Notes: generated by a model from the letters alone, not told the origin. DNA of 64,000 nt from Rhodococcus sp. OK519 (GCF_003051005.1 NZ_QAOW01000001.1:1488001-1552000), one strand, 5' to 3'; counted from the stretch's first letter, positions 47,537-58,279 are shown. A program made the numbers and translations.

Positions 47537-47571
47537 TAGCAGTGGCCTGAGCATTCAGGTCTGATCTACCG

Positions 47572-47609
47572 GAAGACCCCGGCCCTGTTCATCCAGGGCC
47601 GGGGTCTTC
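47572..47609 (+). terminator. Terminator of rpsA
   Basis: GAAGACCCCGGCCCT pairs perfectly with AGGGCCGGGGTCTTC over 15 bp around an 8-base loop, followed by TGTTCGTT. Confidence 0.9.
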
Positions 47610-47643
47610 TGTTCGTTCCCGCAGATTCCCGGGTGCGGATACG

Positions 47644-47679
47644 ACGATGGCCCGATCCCTTGTGGGATCGGGCCATCGT
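47644..47679 (-). terminator. Terminator of the 70-residue minus-strand gene
   Basis: ACGATGGCCCGATCCC pairs perfectly with GGGATCGGGCCATCGT around a 4-base loop. It lies 16 bases beyond the stop of the leftward gene at 47695 and back to back with the rpsA terminator. Confidence 0.8.
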
Positions 47680-47694
47680 GTGTCGTGCGTGCGG

Positions 47695-47907
47695 TCAGTT
47701 CGCTGCGGCTGGCACCCAACGGGTGGGCATGGTCGCCGTTCGCTTCTTGATGCTCGCGAAGCTGTGGCGGGCGGGGCTCAACATACTGGTGAACCAGTTG
47801 CGTCGATGCTCGGCAAGTGCCGACGCGACCTCGGGTATGAGGATGACGTGAATGCCGCTCTCCATGCCGAGACGGTGCCGACCGGGACGGGTGGGATTGC
47901 TGGGCAT
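47695..47907 (-). CDS. Small conserved-looking hypothetical protein, 70 residues
   Basis: The protein is basic, with GMESGIHVILIPEVASALAEHRRNW as its most ordered part and RTATMPTRWVPAA near the end. No family is recognised. Support for a real gene comes from a GGAGA ribosome site 5 bases before the ATG and a dedicated terminator just past the stop. It sits between rpsA and coaE, where mycobacteria have no gene that I know of. Confidence 0.55.
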   Translation of the reverse strand: MPSNPTRPGRHRLGMESGIHVILIPEVASALAEHRRNWFTSMLSPARHSFASIKKRTATMPTRWVPAAAN

Positions 47908-48035
47908 GCGCTTCTCCTACTCGAATCTCGAATCGGCTGTCGGACGGTCACCGAAAGGGTATCTGACCAGGTCGAAGAACCCCGTCATTTGGCGCATAGA
48001 TGATCTTCGGCGTGTTTGGTGAGAGACTGGTCGAC

Positions 48036-49259
48036 GTGTTGAGAGTGGGCCTCACGGGAGGCATCGGAGCCGGCAAGTCGACCGTGTCGAAGGTCCTCGC
48101 GGAGTTGGGGGCAGTGATCGTCGACGCCGATCTGATCGCGCGAGAAGTTGTAGAACCCGGCACCCCGGGCCTCGCGGCTCTGGTCGACGCGTTCGGACTT
48201 GGGATCCTCCACGACGACGGTTCGCTGAACCGGCCGGCGTTGGCGGAGGAGGCGTTCGGCAGCGACGACTCGCGGCTGCTGCTGAACTCGATTCTCCATC
48301 CCCGCATCGGTGCGCGCACCGCGGAACTCGTCGACGGCGCGCCCGCCGACGGAATCGTCGTACAGGACATCCCCCTCCTGGTGGAGGGGCGAATGGGCGC
48401 TGCGTTCAACCTGGTAGTCGTCGTGTACGTCGACCAGGAGGAGCGGGTCCGACGGCTCGTCGAGCTGCGGGGGATGCCGGAGGCGGACGCGCGTGCGCGG
48501 ATCGCGGCGCAGGCGTCCGACGAGCAGCGCCGTGCTGCGGCCGACGTCCTCCTCGACAACAGCGGTGCTCCCGAGTTGATTCGGGAACAGGCCCGAGCTC
48601 TGTTCGAGGACCGCTTGCTGCCCTTCGAGGCGAACCTGCGGGCGGGGACGGCGGTGTCGGTGCCGCCGATCGTGCGCCCGTCGAATCCCGAGTGGGCCGC
48701 CCAGGGGCGCCGACTCGTCGAGCGTTTACGTCTGGTGTGCGGAGACCACGCCGTCCGGGTCGATCACGTCGGGTCCACTGCCGTGGCCGGTCTCGATTCG
48801 CGCGACCTGATCGACATCCAGATCACAGTGAAGGACCTGGCGGCCGCCGACGCGCTCGCCGATCCGCTCGCGGCAGCCGGGTTCCCGCGCCTCGCCGACG
48901 AGAACCGCGATTCACCCAGGCCGGCATACGGGGTCGGTGGCGAGGGCGATCCGGGTCTGTGGGACAAGCGGACACACGGCGGTGCGGATCCCGGTCGGCC
49001 CGTGCACATCAGCCTGCGTGTCGAGGGGTGGCCCGGGCAGCAGTTCGCGTTGCTCCTGCGGGACTGGCTGAACGCTGACGAGGATGCTCGCGCGGACTTC
49101 GTAGCGGTCAAGCAGTCCGCGGTGGCGACGGCCGCCGAGAACCTGCACGAGGACGACGCGGTGACGGCCTACACCGAAGCCCTCGCCCCTTGGTTCGATC
49201 TGGGCTACCAGCGGGCGTGGGCGTGGGCCGAGTCGACGGGCTGGACGCCCGGCGACTGA
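48036..49259 (+). CDS. coaE: Dephospho-CoA kinase fused to GrpB/UPF0157 domain
   Basis: This 407-residue protein has an N-terminal dephospho-CoA kinase (residues 1-200) with P-loop GLTGGIGAGKST, DADLIAREVVEPGT and QDIPLLVEG, catalysing the last step of CoA synthesis. A C-terminal GrpB (UPF0157) nucleotidyltransferase-like domain follows, with VRVDHVGSTAV and LWDKRTH. This fusion is normal in mycolata. GTG 48036 and TTG 48039 are both possible starts; the ORF opening at 48000 adds residues beyond the family start. Confidence 0.93.
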   Translation: MLRVGLTGGIGAGKSTVSKVLAELGAVIVDADLIAREVVEPGTPGLAALVDAFGLGILHDDGSLNRPALAEEAFGSDDSRLLLNSILHPRIGARTAELVDGAPADGIVVQDIPLLVEGRMGAAFNLVVVVYVDQEERVRRLVELRGMPEADARARIAAQASDEQRRAAADVLLDNSGAPELIREQARALFEDRLLPFEANLRAGTAVSVPPIVRPSNPEWAAQGRRLVERLRLVCGDHAVRVDHVGSTAVAGLDSRDLIDIQITVKDLAAADALADPLAAAGFPRLADENRDSPRPAYGVGGEGDPGLWDKRTHGGADPGRPVHISLRVEGWPGQQFALLLRDWLNADEDARADFVAVKQSAVATAAENLHEDDAVTAYTEALAPWFDLGYQRAWAWAESTGWTPGD

Positions 49260-49267
49260 GATCGTCG

Positions 49268-49858
49268 TCACCGCCAGGTGATCGGCATGCCTTTCGACGC
49301 TAGCCACGCGTTTATGTCGTGACCGTGGGCGGCGATGCCGTCCACTGCGGCAACCGCGCGCTGGATCGCCCGGTCGGCCGTCCGCGGCGAAATGTAACCA
49401 TGGGCGGTCGCCGAGATCAGCTCGTCGACGTCGAGGAGCTCGGTCTCGCGCCCGGTGCGGACGACCAGGTCGAGGTAGTGATCCTCCGACTTCCAGACGT
49501 CCGGACCCCGCGTGAAGTCGCCGATGTCGACGTAGTGGTCCTGATCGCGCTCGTGATACGGGTGGAAGTGGAAGACGGATGCGCGGATTCCGAGATCCGG
49601 GATCAGCCACGACTCCAGGTAGTGGAACTGCGGGTGATCGGCGGTCCGTGCCATGTAGAGACCCCACGGTTCGAGCCGGAAGTGGTCCACCGGGCGGACG
49701 TAGCCTTTGGGATCGGTGTTGGTGCCCTCGGTGACGTTGAAGAACTCAGTCTTCGGGCGGTGTGCGGGCCCCAGGTCGATCGTCGGCACGTACGTGGGCG
49801 GCACGGGCGCGACGGCTTCTGCGGTGAACTTCCCGGCGCCCCGTTCGACGTTCTCCAT
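49268..49858 (-). CDS. DUF402 domain protein
   Basis: This 196-residue protein shows the DUF402 fold, with the FEFFNV-like strand TEFFNVTEGTN and the metal-binding YHERDQDHYVDI and DHYLDLVV segments. Family members include nucleoside phosphatases and RNase-related enzymes; the role here is not known. The ATG at 49858 is preceded by a TACTTT box after 8 bases and no ribosome site, a possible leaderless start. It corresponds by position to Rv1632c next to uvrB. Confidence 0.82.
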   Translation of the reverse strand: MENVERGAGKFTAEAVAPVPPTYVPTIDLGPAHRPKTEFFNVTEGTNTDPKGYVRPVDHFRLEPWGLYMARTADHPQFHYLESWLIPDLGIRASVFHFHPYHERDQDHYVDIGDFTRGPDVWKSEDHYLDLVVRTGRETELLDVDELISATAHGYISPRTADRAIQRAVAAVDGIAAHGHDINAWLASKGMPITWR

Positions 49859-49933
49859 ACAGGTAGAAAGTACAGGCTGACGCCTCGCTCGGCAGTGTTG
49901 ATCGCCCCTGCCGGGAGGAGGCGTTATCAGAAC

Positions 49934-49956
49934 TTGTCGGTACCGGCGCATACCCT
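49934..49956 (+). promoter_or_regulatory. RecA-independent DNA-damage promoter (PafBC type) of uvrB
   Basis: TTGTCGGTA, 8 bases, TACCCT matches the motif TTGTCRGTG-N8-TANNNT described for mycobacterial RecA-independent damage-induced promoters recognised through PafBC. The -10 box ends 6 bases before the uvrB ATG, so the message would be leaderless. Confidence 0.75.
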
Positions 49957-49962
49957 GGAGTC

Positions 49963-52119
49963 ATGGCGTTCGCATCCGAGCACCCTGTGGTGGCCCATTC
50001 CGAGTTCCGACCCGTCAGCGAGGTCGAACGGTCCGAGGCGCGCTTCCAGGTCGTGAGTCCGTACGAGCCGGCGGGCGACCAGCCGCAGGCCATCGATGAT
50101 CTCGAGCGCCGGTTGCGTGCGGGGGAGAAGGACATCGTTCTTCTCGGCGCGACCGGAACCGGAAAGTCGGCGACGACGGCCTGGCTGATCGAACGAGTGC
50201 AACGGCCCACCCTGCTGATGGCGCCCAACAAGACTCTCGCGGCTCAGCTCGCCAACGAGCTCCGGGAGATGTTGCCCAACAACGCTGTCGAGTACTTCGT
50301 GTCGTACTACGACTACTACCAGCCGGAGGCGTACATCGCGCAGACGGACACCTACATCGAGAAGGACTCCTCGATCAACGACGACGTCGAGAGGCTCCGG
50401 CACTCGGCGACGTCGAGCCTGCTGTCGCGCCGCGACGTCGTGGTGGTTGCCTCGGTGTCGTGCATCTACGGCCTCGGTACTCCGCAGTCGTACCTGGACC
50501 GGTCGGTTCAGCTCGAGGTCGGTGTCGAAGTCGATCGTGACGCGCTGCTGCGCCTGCTGGTCGACGTGCAGTACAACCGGAACGACATGGCCTTCACCCG
50601 CGGCTCGTTCCGCGTCCGGGGGGACACGGTCGAGATCATCCCGTCGTACGAGGAACTCGCGGTCCGGATCGAGTTCTTCGGCGACGAGGTCGAGGCGCTC
50701 TACTACCTGCACCCCCTGACGGGAGATGTCGTGCGGCAGGTGGACACCGTGCGGATCTTCCCGGCCACGCACTACGTTGCCGGGCCGGAGCGGTTGGAGC
50801 GAGCCGTCCACGACATCGAAGCCGAGCTCGAGGAGCGGCTGGCGGATCTCGAGAATCGCGGCAAACTGCTCGAGGCGCAGCGGCTCCGGATGCGCACCCA
50901 GTACGACCTGGAGATGATCAAGCAGGTCGGATTCTGCTCCGGCATCGAGAACTATTCGCGGCACATCGACGGTCGTCCGGCCGGATCGGCGCCCGCGACG
51001 CTGATCGACTACTTCCCGGAGGACTTCCTGCTCGTCATCGACGAGTCGCATGTGACCGTGCCGCAGATCGGCGCGATGTACGAGGGCGACATGTCGCGCA
51101 AGCGGAACCTCGTCGAGTTCGGGTTCCGGTTGCCGTCGGCGACTGACAATCGGCCCCTCACGTGGGAGGAGTTCGCCGGCCGTATCGGGCAGACGGTGTA
51201 TCTGTCGGCCACCCCCGGACGCTACGAACTGGGGCAGGCGGGCGGCGAGTTCGTCGAGCAGGTGATCCGTCCGACGGGTCTGGTCGATCCGGAGGTCGTG
51301 GTCAAGCCGACGAAGGGGCAGATCGACGACCTCGTGCACGAGATCCGTCAGCGCACCGAACGTGACGAGCGGGTTCTCGTCACGACGCTCACCAAGAAGA
51401 TGTCCGAGGACCTCACCGACTATCTCCTCGAGCTCGGCATCCGGGTGCGTTACCTGCACTCGGACATCGACACGCTCCGTCGCGTCGAGTTGCTGCGCCA
51501 GTTGCGACTGGGTGAGTACGACGTCCTGGTGGGCATCAACCTGCTGCGGGAGGGTCTCGACCTGCCCGAGGTCTCGCTGGTCGCGATCCTCGACGCCGAC
51601 AAGGAGGGCTTCCTACGCAGCACCACCAGCCTGATTCAGACGATCGGTCGCGCGGCCCGCAACGTGTCGGGCCAGGTGCACATGTATGCCGACAAGATCA
51701 CCGACTCGATGCAGCGGGCGATCGAGGAGACCGAGCGGCGCCGCGAGAAGCAGATCGCGTACAACCTCGAGAAGGGCGTCGACCCGCAGCCGCTGCGCAA
51801 GAAGATCGCCGACATCCTGGACCAGGTCTACGAGGAGGCCGAGGACACCGAGGTCGAGATCGGCGGGTCTGGGCGCAACGCCAGCCGCGGTCGGCGCGCG
51901 CAGGGCGCGGCCGGTCGCGCAGTGAGTGCCGGCATCTACGAAGGCCGGGACATCAAGTCGATGCCGCGCGCTGAATTGGCGGATCTGGTCAAGGAACTCA
52001 CAGATCAGATGATGAACGCCGCGCGCGACCTGCAGTTCGAACTCGCGGGACGTCTGCGGGACGAGATCGCGGATCTCAAGAAGGAGCTACGAGGGATGGA
52101 CGCGGCGGGCCTGAAGTAG
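49963..52119 (+). CDS. uvrB: UvrABC system protein B
   Basis: The 718-residue helicase-like damage-binding protein works with UvrA and UvrC in nucleotide excision repair. Walker A is [13 protein letters not shown], the beta-hairpin that probes the lesion includes [11 protein letters not shown], and helicase motifs [23 protein letters not shown] and QTIGRAARN are present. The C-terminal UVR domain (about 675-710) includes [19 protein letters not shown]. The start follows a PafBC-type promoter directly. Confidence 0.96.
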   Translation: MAFASEHPVVAHSEFRPVSEVERSEARFQVVSPYEPAGDQPQAIDDLERRLRAGEKDIVLLGATGTGKSATTAWLIERVQRPTLLMAPNKTLAAQLANELREMLPNNAVEYFVSYYDYYQPEAYIAQTDTYIEKDSSINDDVERLRHSATSSLLSRRDVVVVASVSCIYGLGTPQSYLDRSVQLEVGVEVDRDALLRLLVDVQYNRNDMAFTRGSFRVRGDTVEIIPSYEELAVRIEFFGDEVEALYYLHPLTGDVVRQVDTVRIFPATHYVAGPERLERAVHDIEAELEERLADLENRGKLLEAQRLRMRTQYDLEMIKQVGFCSGIENYSRHIDGRPAGSAPATLIDYFPEDFLLVIDESHVTVPQIGAMYEGDMSRKRNLVEFGFRLPSATDNRPLTWEEFAGRIGQTVYLSATPGRYELGQAGGEFVEQVIRPTGLVDPEVVVKPTKGQIDDLVHEIRQRTERDERVLVTTLTKKMSEDLTDYLLELGIRVRYLHSDIDTLRRVELLRQLRLGEYDVLVGINLLREGLDLPEVSLVAILDADKEGFLRSTTSLIQTIGRAARNVSGQVHMYADKITDSMQRAIEETERRREKQIAYNLEKGVDPQPLRKKIADILDQVYEEAEDTEVEIGGSGRNASRGRRAQGAAGRAVSAGIYEGRDIKSMPRAELADLVKELTDQMMNAARDLQFELAGRLRDEIADLKKELRGMDAAGLK

Positions 52120-52126
52120 TCCCCAC

Positions 52127-52132
52127 TACGCT
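52127..52132 (+). promoter_or_regulatory. -10 box for leaderless SCO6745-like gene
   Basis: TACGCT fits TANNNT and lies 8 bases before the ATG at 52141, with no ribosome site between. Confidence 0.5.
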
Positions 52133-52140
52133 TCCTGGAC

Positions 52141-53013
52141 ATGGACGTACATCTCGCCGGGCGCACCGCGCGTTCGCTCGAACTCTTGCATTCGCTCGCC
52201 TACTTCGCACCCGAGGTCGAAGCGGAACTTGTGGGGAGCGGCCTCGAGTCGGGCCGAATGACTTACTTCGCCGGACGCTCCGCACCGATGGGGGCGGTGT
52301 CGGCAGGGGTCGTGACCGCTGTCTTCTACAACTTCAACCCCGCGTTGATCGCCGACGTGGTGCCGCGCGCCTGGAAGCTGGCGGATCCCGAAGCGGTCGT
52401 GCAGGCGCGGTACCGCGGCGTCGATGCCGCCTATCGCACGCTGCTCGGAGAGAAGGTGATCGGGTCGGCGGAGATGTCGGAGGCCGCTCAACTCGCAGCC
52501 ATTGCGGCACAGGCAATTCCGGGCGTCGACGGGCGACCGCTGTACGCCGGATACGCGACGCTGGAATGGCCCGAGGAGCCGCACCTCGTGCTGTGGCATG
52601 CGCTGACGCTGCTTCGCGAGTACCGCGGCGACGGTCACGTCGCGGCGCTGCAGACGGCCGGGCTCAGCGGCCTCGAGGCATTGATCACCCACACCGCCGC
52701 AGGAATCGGTTTCCAGAAGTCCTTCGCGAAGTCGCGCCGTGGATGGAGTTCCGAGGACTGGGGCGCCGCGGTCGGCGGGTTGATCGACCGTGAACTGTTG
52801 ACCTCCGGCGGCGAGCTCACCGCCGATGGTCGCGAATTGCGAGAGGTCGTGGAGGATCTCACCGACGAGCTCGCATCGGCCCCGTGGGCGGGCCTGGGGG
52901 AGGACGGTGCCGCGTGTCTCGCCGAGCTCGCCGCGCCGTGGTGCCGCACTGTGCGGAAATCGGGGCTGTTCCCGGAGTCGCTGTTCGGCCCCCGCTACGG
53001 CGAGTCACGCTAA
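52141..53013 (+). CDS. SCO6745-family protein
   Basis: The 290-residue, largely helical protein matches the SCO6745 family of actinobacteria as I recall it, with YFAGRSAPMGAVSAGVVTAVFYNF near residue 45 and HALTLLREYRGDGHVAAL around residue 148. Function is not established; a winged-helix-like C-terminal half has been proposed for relatives. It begins 21 bases after uvrB, and a TACGCT box allows its own leaderless transcript. Confidence 0.75.
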   Translation: MDVHLAGRTARSLELLHSLAYFAPEVEAELVGSGLESGRMTYFAGRSAPMGAVSAGVVTAVFYNFNPALIADVVPRAWKLADPEAVVQARYRGVDAAYRTLLGEKVIGSAEMSEAAQLAAIAAQAIPGVDGRPLYAGYATLEWPEEPHLVLWHALTLLREYRGDGHVAALQTAGLSGLEALITHTAAGIGFQKSFAKSRRGWSSEDWGAAVGGLIDRELLTSGGELTADGRELREVVEDLTDELASAPWAGLGEDGAACLAELAAPWCRTVRKSGLFPESLFGPRYGESR

Positions 53014-53212
53014 CGCGTCGCCGATCGGGCGGATCCCGTGGTGAAATGGTGCCAGGGGTGGGTCCGTCCACCGGGGGATGAAGCATGTTGTGCCGCAATT
53101 CCACCTGACCGCGCGCTGATGCGGATAGTGTCAGCGCAGCGAACGGTGAACTCGGTCGAACAGGGCACGCTGCCACAATCCTCGATCGAACGCACACATG
53201 ATGGAGGAATGA

Positions 53213-53665
53213 ATGAGCGCCTACCGGACAGTCGTCGTCGGTACCGATGGATCGGATTCGTCGTTCCGGGCAGTCGACAAGGCCGCGGCCCTCGCTGGAG
53301 CGGCGGGGGCGAAGCTCGTGATCGCGTGCGCCTACTACCCGGCAGACCCGAAGGACACCGAGGTTGCGCAGGACACGCTGCGTGAGGACGCCTACCAGGT
53401 GACGGGCTCGGCGCCCACCTACGAGATCCTTCGGACCGCTCGTGAGCGCGCCGTCGCGGCGGGCGCGAAGGAGATCGTCGAGCGGGCCGTGGTCGGTGCG
53501 CCCGTGGATTCTCTTCTTGCGCTGGTCGATGAGGTGGAGGCCGACCTCCTGGTGGTGGGCAATCGTGGCCTCAACACGCTGACCGGTCGCCTCCTGGGTT
53601 CGGTTCCGTCCGACGCGGCACGCAAATCCACCTCGGACGTCCTGATCGTCCATACGGTGCTCTGA
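53213..53665 (+). CDS. Universal stress protein (UspA family)
   Basis: This 150-residue single-domain protein has the UspA nucleotide loop: VVGTDGSDSS at the start and GNRGLNTLTGRLLGSVP at about residue 115, an exact G-2X-G-9X-GS motif. It should bind ATP or a related nucleotide; the mycobacterial homologue Rv1636, located in the same region, binds cAMP. A GGAGG site precedes the ATG. Confidence 0.9.
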   Translation: MSAYRTVVVGTDGSDSSFRAVDKAAALAGAAGAKLVIACAYYPADPKDTEVAQDTLREDAYQVTGSAPTYEILRTARERAVAAGAKEIVERAVVGAPVDSLLALVDEVEADLLVVGNRGLNTLTGRLLGSVPSDAARKSTSDVLIVHTVL

Positions 53666-53674
53666 CCATTCGGT

Positions 53675-54091
53675 TCAGCAGAAGTCGCTGCGCGTCGAAA
53701 CCAGCAACACCGTTGCCGCCCGATCCGCGGTGAGTGCGCCGCCGGATTGGCTCGCCGCGTAGGCTGCGGTCGGGCCCAGGTGGGTGAGGATTGCCGAATC
53801 GGGTGTGCCGGTGGCCGTTTGCCGGCACACCCCGTCGGCCAGCGCGAACAGTGTCTGTGGGGGGACGACCGCCGGGAATCCTGCAGTCGCGAGCACCTCG
53901 GTGAGGTGCGTCGTGCGAGCGTCGGCCACGGTCGCGTTCGTGGACGGCTCGAACGATTCCGTGATCGGCCCGGCGGGATCCTGAGAGGGGTTCGTGGCGC
54001 CGCACGCTCCCGCTGATATCGCGATTCCACCTACAACCAATGCGGTGGGGAGTGCGCGCACAGCGCGCCCCGACAGACGCGATTTGGTCAC
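53675..54091 (-). CDS. DUF732 lipoprotein
   Basis: The 138-residue protein has a signal peptide with lipobox SAGAC (Cys near residue 30). The mature part has a DUF732-like fold with FLATAGFP-like LATAGFP, a Cys in ADGVCRQ and a C-terminal Cys, which may form the usual disulfide. Function is unknown. The GTG start has an AGGA site 7 bases upstream. Confidence 0.75.
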   Translation of the reverse strand: MTKSRLSGRAVRALPTALVVGGIAISAGACGATNPSQDPAGPITESFEPSTNATVADARTTHLTEVLATAGFPAVVPPQTLFALADGVCRQTATGTPDSAILTHLGPTAAYAASQSGGALTADRAATVLLVSTRSDFC

Positions 54092-54201
54092 GGATACTTC
54101 CTGTTCCTGTGGTGTAAGCGACGATCCGGGCCGTCGAGACGGGAACCGGGCCCCGGGGCACGGTACCGCCTCGCCGACCCGCGAGGGCGGGGGTTACGCA
54201 A

Positions 54202-56478
54202 TCAATTTCGTGCGACCACGGATTCGTCGAGTGCCCCGAGCACCGCGGGCAGTGGGCGGGCATGCACGATGCCGAGTCGCTGGGTCGCTCGTGTCAGCGC
54301 GACGTACAGGTCGTTCATGCCGCGCGGTGACTCGTCGAGAAGATTCTGAGGCTCGACGATGATGACGGAATCGAACTCGAGTCCCTTTGCGTCCTTGACG
54401 GTCAGCACGCTCACCGACTCCGATCGCAGATCGGCCAGTTCGGCGACGTGATCGTGGCCGGCGAGTACGGCGGTCAGGCCGGGACCGGACTCTTCGGCGA
54501 CCCGCCGCCGGACCTCGTCGAGGACCGTGGACGTATCGACCCGCTGCGCCCATGGCGCGTGGCCCGATGCACGCACCGAGCGCGGCACCGTCTGGCTCGG
54601 GTCGATCTCCGCGAGCACCCGGTGCGCGAAGTCCATGATCTCCGAGGGCGTCCGGTAGTTGACGGTGAGCTCGGTCAGCTTCCAGCGCTGTGCGACATAC
54701 GGTCCGAGGACGTCCTGCCAGGACGAGCTGCCGGCCGGGTCGCCGGTCTGTGCCGTATCGCCGACGAGCGTCATCCAGCGGTTCGGGATGCGGCGCATCA
54801 GCATCCGCCACGCCATCTCCGACAGCTCCTGAGCCTCGTCGACGATCACGTGGCCGTAGGTCCAGGTGCGATCCCCGGCAGCGCGCTCGGCAGTGGTCTG
54901 GTGTCGGCCGAGTTCCTGCCGTTCGGCGAGCTGACTGGCGTCGATGAGGTCGTACGCCATGAGGATCTCGGGGTCCATCTCGTCCTCGAGGTCCTGCGGT
55001 GCCGAACCCGTGAGGATGTCCAGCGCGCCCTGCGCGTCAGCGATCTGAGCCCGCCAGCGACGTTGCGCGCGTTCGCGTTCGGCGGCATCGTCGACACCGA
55101 GGAGTTCGGCCAGCTCGTCGAGCAGTGGAGCATCGGCCGCGCTGAATCCCACGCCCTCGGTGCGGAGGAGCACGGCCCGTTCGGCATCCGTGAGATCCGG
55201 GGCCGCCGATGCCAGCCGTGCGGGGGAGCGCAGCAGATCGGTCAGCACCTGCTGGGGCGTCAGATCCGGCCACAGTGCGTCGAGCGCAGACATGATCGCC
55301 GGATCCTCTCGCATCTCGTCGCGCATGTCGGCGATGTCGTCGCGGCTGAGCAGGTTCGAACCGTCGACGACATTCATGCCGAGCGTGGCCGCGAGTTGGT
55401 CGGCGAGCGCCTCGATCGCTGCGGACACGAAGATCGGCCGCGCCAGATTGTGCGGGCGCCGGGACGATCGGGCACGCCCGCGAGCGCGGGTGACGATCTT
55501 GCGGTCGAGCGTGATCGGATAGGTGTCGAAGCGCAGTTCGATGGGTGCCTTCGGCAGGTCCTGGCGGTCACGGACCGCCTTCTTGAGCACGTCGACCATT
55601 GTGAGCGCGCCCTTGAGTTCGCCCGCCGAGAGCGAGTCTTCGCGGCTGGCTCGGACACCGGGGTAGAGGTCGCCGATCGTGGACAGCAAAACACCGGTCT
55701 CACCGAGCGACGGCAGCACCTGGCTGATGTAGTCGAGGAACGTGGCATTGGGTCCGACGATCAGGACGCCGGCCTTCTCCAACTGCTGCCGGTATGTGTA
55801 GAGCAGGTAGGCGGCACGGTGCAGGGCGACGGCGGTCTTGCCGGTGCCCGGTCCGCCCTGGACGACGAGGACGCTTCGGTGGGTGGACCGAATGACGGCG
55901 TCCTGTTCGCTCTGGATGGTCTCGACGATGTCGTGCATCTGGCCGGTGCGGGCCGCGTTGAGAGCGGACAACAGAGCACTCTCGCCCGCGACTCCGCCGG
56001 CACCGCTACTGTCGTGAGCTTGCGCCGCGTCGAGGTCGAGGTATTCGTCGTTGAGCGCGGTCACGGTCCGACGTCGTGAGCGGATGTGCCGGCGGCGGGT
56101 CACGCCTTCCGGGGCGGCGGGTGTGGCGAGGTAGAAGGGGCGGGCGAGCGGTGCCCGCCAGTCGAGCAGCAACGTGTCGTAGTCGCCGTCCTCGTCGAGG
56201 ATGCCGACGCGTCCGACGTAGCGCGGCTCGCCGTCGCCGTCGATCCGGCCGAAGCACAGGCCGTTCTCGGCGGCGTCGTAGCGGGCCAGGTCCTCGGAGT
56301 ACATCTGGGTGAACGACTCGCGTTCGCTTCGCGCCTGAGGAGTTCCGCCGGTCTCGAGGAGCACGCGGCTGAGCCGGTTCTTCGCGTACGCCCGCAGGCC
56401 GTCCAGGCGCTCGTAGAGCATCGACACGTACCCCTGCTCGTGCTCGAGTTCGGGGTGCACGGGGGCCTCGTCCGGCAA
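54202..56478 (-). CDS. HelD/HelR-type RNA polymerase recycling helicase
   Basis: This 758-residue superfamily 1 ATPase has Walker [15 protein letters not shown] (near residue 210), Walker [44 protein letters not shown] and [11 protein letters not shown]. The N-terminal 150 residues (with [23 protein letters not shown]) form the coiled arm characteristic of HelD proteins, which pull stalled RNA polymerase off DNA. HelR members protect against rifampicin in other actinobacteria; assignment to that subgroup is an inference. The start is a TTG behind a GGAGA site. Confidence 0.85.
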   Translation of the reverse strand: MPDEAPVHPELEHEQGYVSMLYERLDGLRAYAKNRLSRVLLETGGTPQARSERESFTQMYSEDLARYDAAENGLCFGRIDGDGEPRYVGRVGILDEDGDYDTLLLDWRAPLARPFYLATPAAPEGVTRRRHIRSRRRTVTALNDEYLDLDAAQAHDSSGAGGVAGESALLSALNAARTGQMHDIVETIQSEQDAVIRSTHRSVLVVQGGPGTGKTAVALHRAAYLLYTYRQQLEKAGVLIVGPNATFLDYISQVLPSLGETGVLLSTIGDLYPGVRASREDSLSAGELKGALTMVDVLKKAVRDRQDLPKAPIELRFDTYPITLDRKIVTRARGRARSSRRPHNLARPIFVSAAIEALADQLAATLGMNVVDGSNLLSRDDIADMRDEMREDPAIMSALDALWPDLTPQQVLTDLLRSPARLASAAPDLTDAERAVLLRTEGVGFSAADAPLLDELAELLGVDDAAERERAQRRWRAQIADAQGALDILTGSAPQDLEDEMDPEILMAYDLIDASQLAERQELGRHQTTAERAAGDRTWTYGHVIVDEAQELSEMAWRMLMRRIPNRWMTLVGDTAQTGDPAGSSSWQDVLGPYVAQRWKLTELTVNYRTPSEIMDFAHRVLAEIDPSQTVPRSVRASGHAPWAQRVDTSTVLDEVRRRVAEESGPGLTAVLAGHDHVAELADLRSESVSVLTVKDAKGLEFDSVIIVEPQNLLDESPRGMNDLYVALTRATQRLGIVHARPLPAVLGALDESVVARN

Positions 56479-56654
56479 GAAGGTCTCCTAGGTTGGAACG
56501 GCAGAAAGCGCCCAAGCATTCTAGTGCGCCGCGAGCTCTCGCGCAGAATCCCAGCTTGCGGGATCGCGACGGTGCGGCATGCATGACCGGAGCCCGATCG
56601 GGGTACTGCGTCAAGCGAAGCTACCCGAGCAACCGAGATGAAGGGGGAGTGCGC

Positions 56655-58118
56655 ATGACCTCGACCAGTGTGCAACCGATGAGCGCGTCGGGTCCCGACC
56701 CGACACCGTTTCACACGGTGGATCCGTACACGGGACGATCCATCGCGGAGTATCCGTATCTCGTCGGCGAGCAGATCGATGCCATCGTCGAGCGCGCCGA
56801 CGCAGCGTTCGAGCAATGGCGGGAGGAACCCGTCGAGCGGCGCGCACGGATTCTCGCGCGGACGGCCGAGATCATTCGGGAACGCAAGGACGATCTCGCG
56901 GCGCTCGTGACGCGGGAGATGGGCAAGCTGATCGGTGAGAGTCGCGCCGAGGTCGATCTGGCGGCGGACATCTTCGACTACTACGCCGAGCAGGGGCCGG
57001 GCTTCCTGGGTCCGCGCCGGATCGAGGTCGAGAAGGGCTCCGCCGAGCTGATCACGGAGCCGCTGGGAGTACTCCTCGGAATCGAGCCCTGGAACTTCCC
57101 GCTGTACCAGGTGGCGCGGTTTGCCGCCCCCAATCTGTTGGTGGGCAACACGATCCTGCTCAAGCACGCCAGCTCGTGTGCGCAGACGGCACTGGAACTC
57201 GAGAAGATCGTCACCGAAGCCGGTGCACCCGTCGGCGTCTACAACAATGTCTTCCTTCAGATCTCGGACGTGGAGAGGGTGGTCGCGAATCCGGCGATCC
57301 AGGGGGCATCGCTCACTGGCAGTGAGCGGGCCGGCGCATCGTTGGCCGAGATTGCGGGCCGACATCTCAAGAAGTGCGTTCTCGAGCTGGGTGGCAGCGA
57401 CCCGTTCGTCGTGCTCGATGCGGACGACCCGGACGCAACGCTGTCGGCCGCCGCCGCGGGTCGGCTCGGGAACACCGGGCAGAGTTGCGTCGCCTCGAAA
57501 CGATTCATCGTGCCGGAGGCGATCTACGACGACTTCGTCGACGGACTGTCGCGGCGTTTTGCGGATCTGGTGGTGGGGGACCCCTCGGACCCGCAGACCA
57601 CACTGGGTCCGCTGTCCTCGGAGCAGGCGGCGCAGACACTGCTGGACCAGATCGACGACGCACTCGACAAGGGCGCCACGGTCGCGGTCGGAGGCGCCCG
57701 TCCACTCGACCGCGGGCCGGACGGGAACGGAGCCTTCATCGAGGCAACGGTGCTGACGGACGTGACGCCGGACATGGAAGCCTTCGCCGAGGAACTTTTC
57801 GGACCGGTCGCCGTCGTATATCGGGTCGGGGACGAGGACGAGGCAATTCGACTCGCCAATTCGACTCGGTTCGGTCTCGGAGGCACGGTCTTCGGATCGG
57901 ACCCCGACCGTGCCCGATCGGTCGCCGACCGTATTCGCAGCGGGATGGTGTGGATCAACCACCCGACGTCGACCGAGCCCGAACTCCCATTCGGGGGTGT
58001 GAAGAGTTCGGGCTTCGGACGCGAGCTGAGCGACCTGGGTCTGTTCGAGTTCGCGAACCGGAAACTGATCCGCGCCTTCCCCGCCGGTAGCGGAACGGAG
58101 AATGCCGCGACGGGCTGA
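56655..58118 (+). CDS. NAD(P)-dependent succinate-semialdehyde dehydrogenase family
   Basis: The 487-residue aldehyde dehydrogenase has the general-base Glu in [12 protein letters not shown], the catalytic Cys in [13 protein letters not shown], and the NAD-binding [12 protein letters not shown] motif. It resembles the GabD-type enzymes that oxidise succinate semialdehyde, though the substrate is not proven. An AAGGGGGA site lies just upstream of the ATG at 56655. It is divergent from the helicase gene. Confidence 0.9.
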   Translation: MTSTSVQPMSASGPDPTPFHTVDPYTGRSIAEYPYLVGEQIDAIVERADAAFEQWREEPVERRARILARTAEIIRERKDDLAALVTREMGKLIGESRAEVDLAADIFDYYAEQGPGFLGPRRIEVEKGSAELITEPLGVLLGIEPWNFPLYQVARFAAPNLLVGNTILLKHASSCAQTALELEKIVTEAGAPVGVYNNVFLQISDVERVVANPAIQGASLTGSERAGASLAEIAGRHLKKCVLELGGSDPFVVLDADDPDATLSAAAAGRLGNTGQSCVASKRFIVPEAIYDDFVDGLSRRFADLVVGDPSDPQTTLGPLSSEQAAQTLLDQIDDALDKGATVAVGGARPLDRGPDGNGAFIEATVLTDVTPDMEAFAEELFGPVAVVYRVGDEDEAIRLANSTRFGLGGTVFGSDPDRARSVADRIRSGMVWINHPTSTEPELPFGGVKSSGFGRELSDLGLFEFANRKLIRAFPAGSGTENAATG

Positions 58119-58279
58119 CAGTCGAGTGCAGCTTGGAGCGACGATTGACTGCCATTGCGACGGTTGTCGGGCTCGACGACAGCGGGGCCGATCGCCGCGG
58201 CGCTGATGCGTGCGGCGATCGACTCGCTACGGCGCGAAGCAGTTCCCGCCGGCCACGCGCGTCGTCGAGCCCGACCCGA

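Noticed and set aside
44909-47554. 881-codon open frame on the minus strand spanning rpsA and the methyltransferase
   Set aside because: Only the last 282 residues form the methyltransferase; the rest is antisense to rpsA and crosses its leader.
49927-51459. 510-codon minus-strand frame opposite uvrB
   Set aside because: Antisense to a clear uvrB with all helicase motifs.
53675-54091. Rpf or secreted antigen instead of DUF732
   Set aside because: No Rpf motif (CESGG) is present; the cysteine pattern and small helical mature part fit DUF732.
56536-56570. Rifamycin-associated element before the HelD gene
   Set aside because: Only the CTTGCGG half is present; the CAAG half of the inverted repeat is missing.
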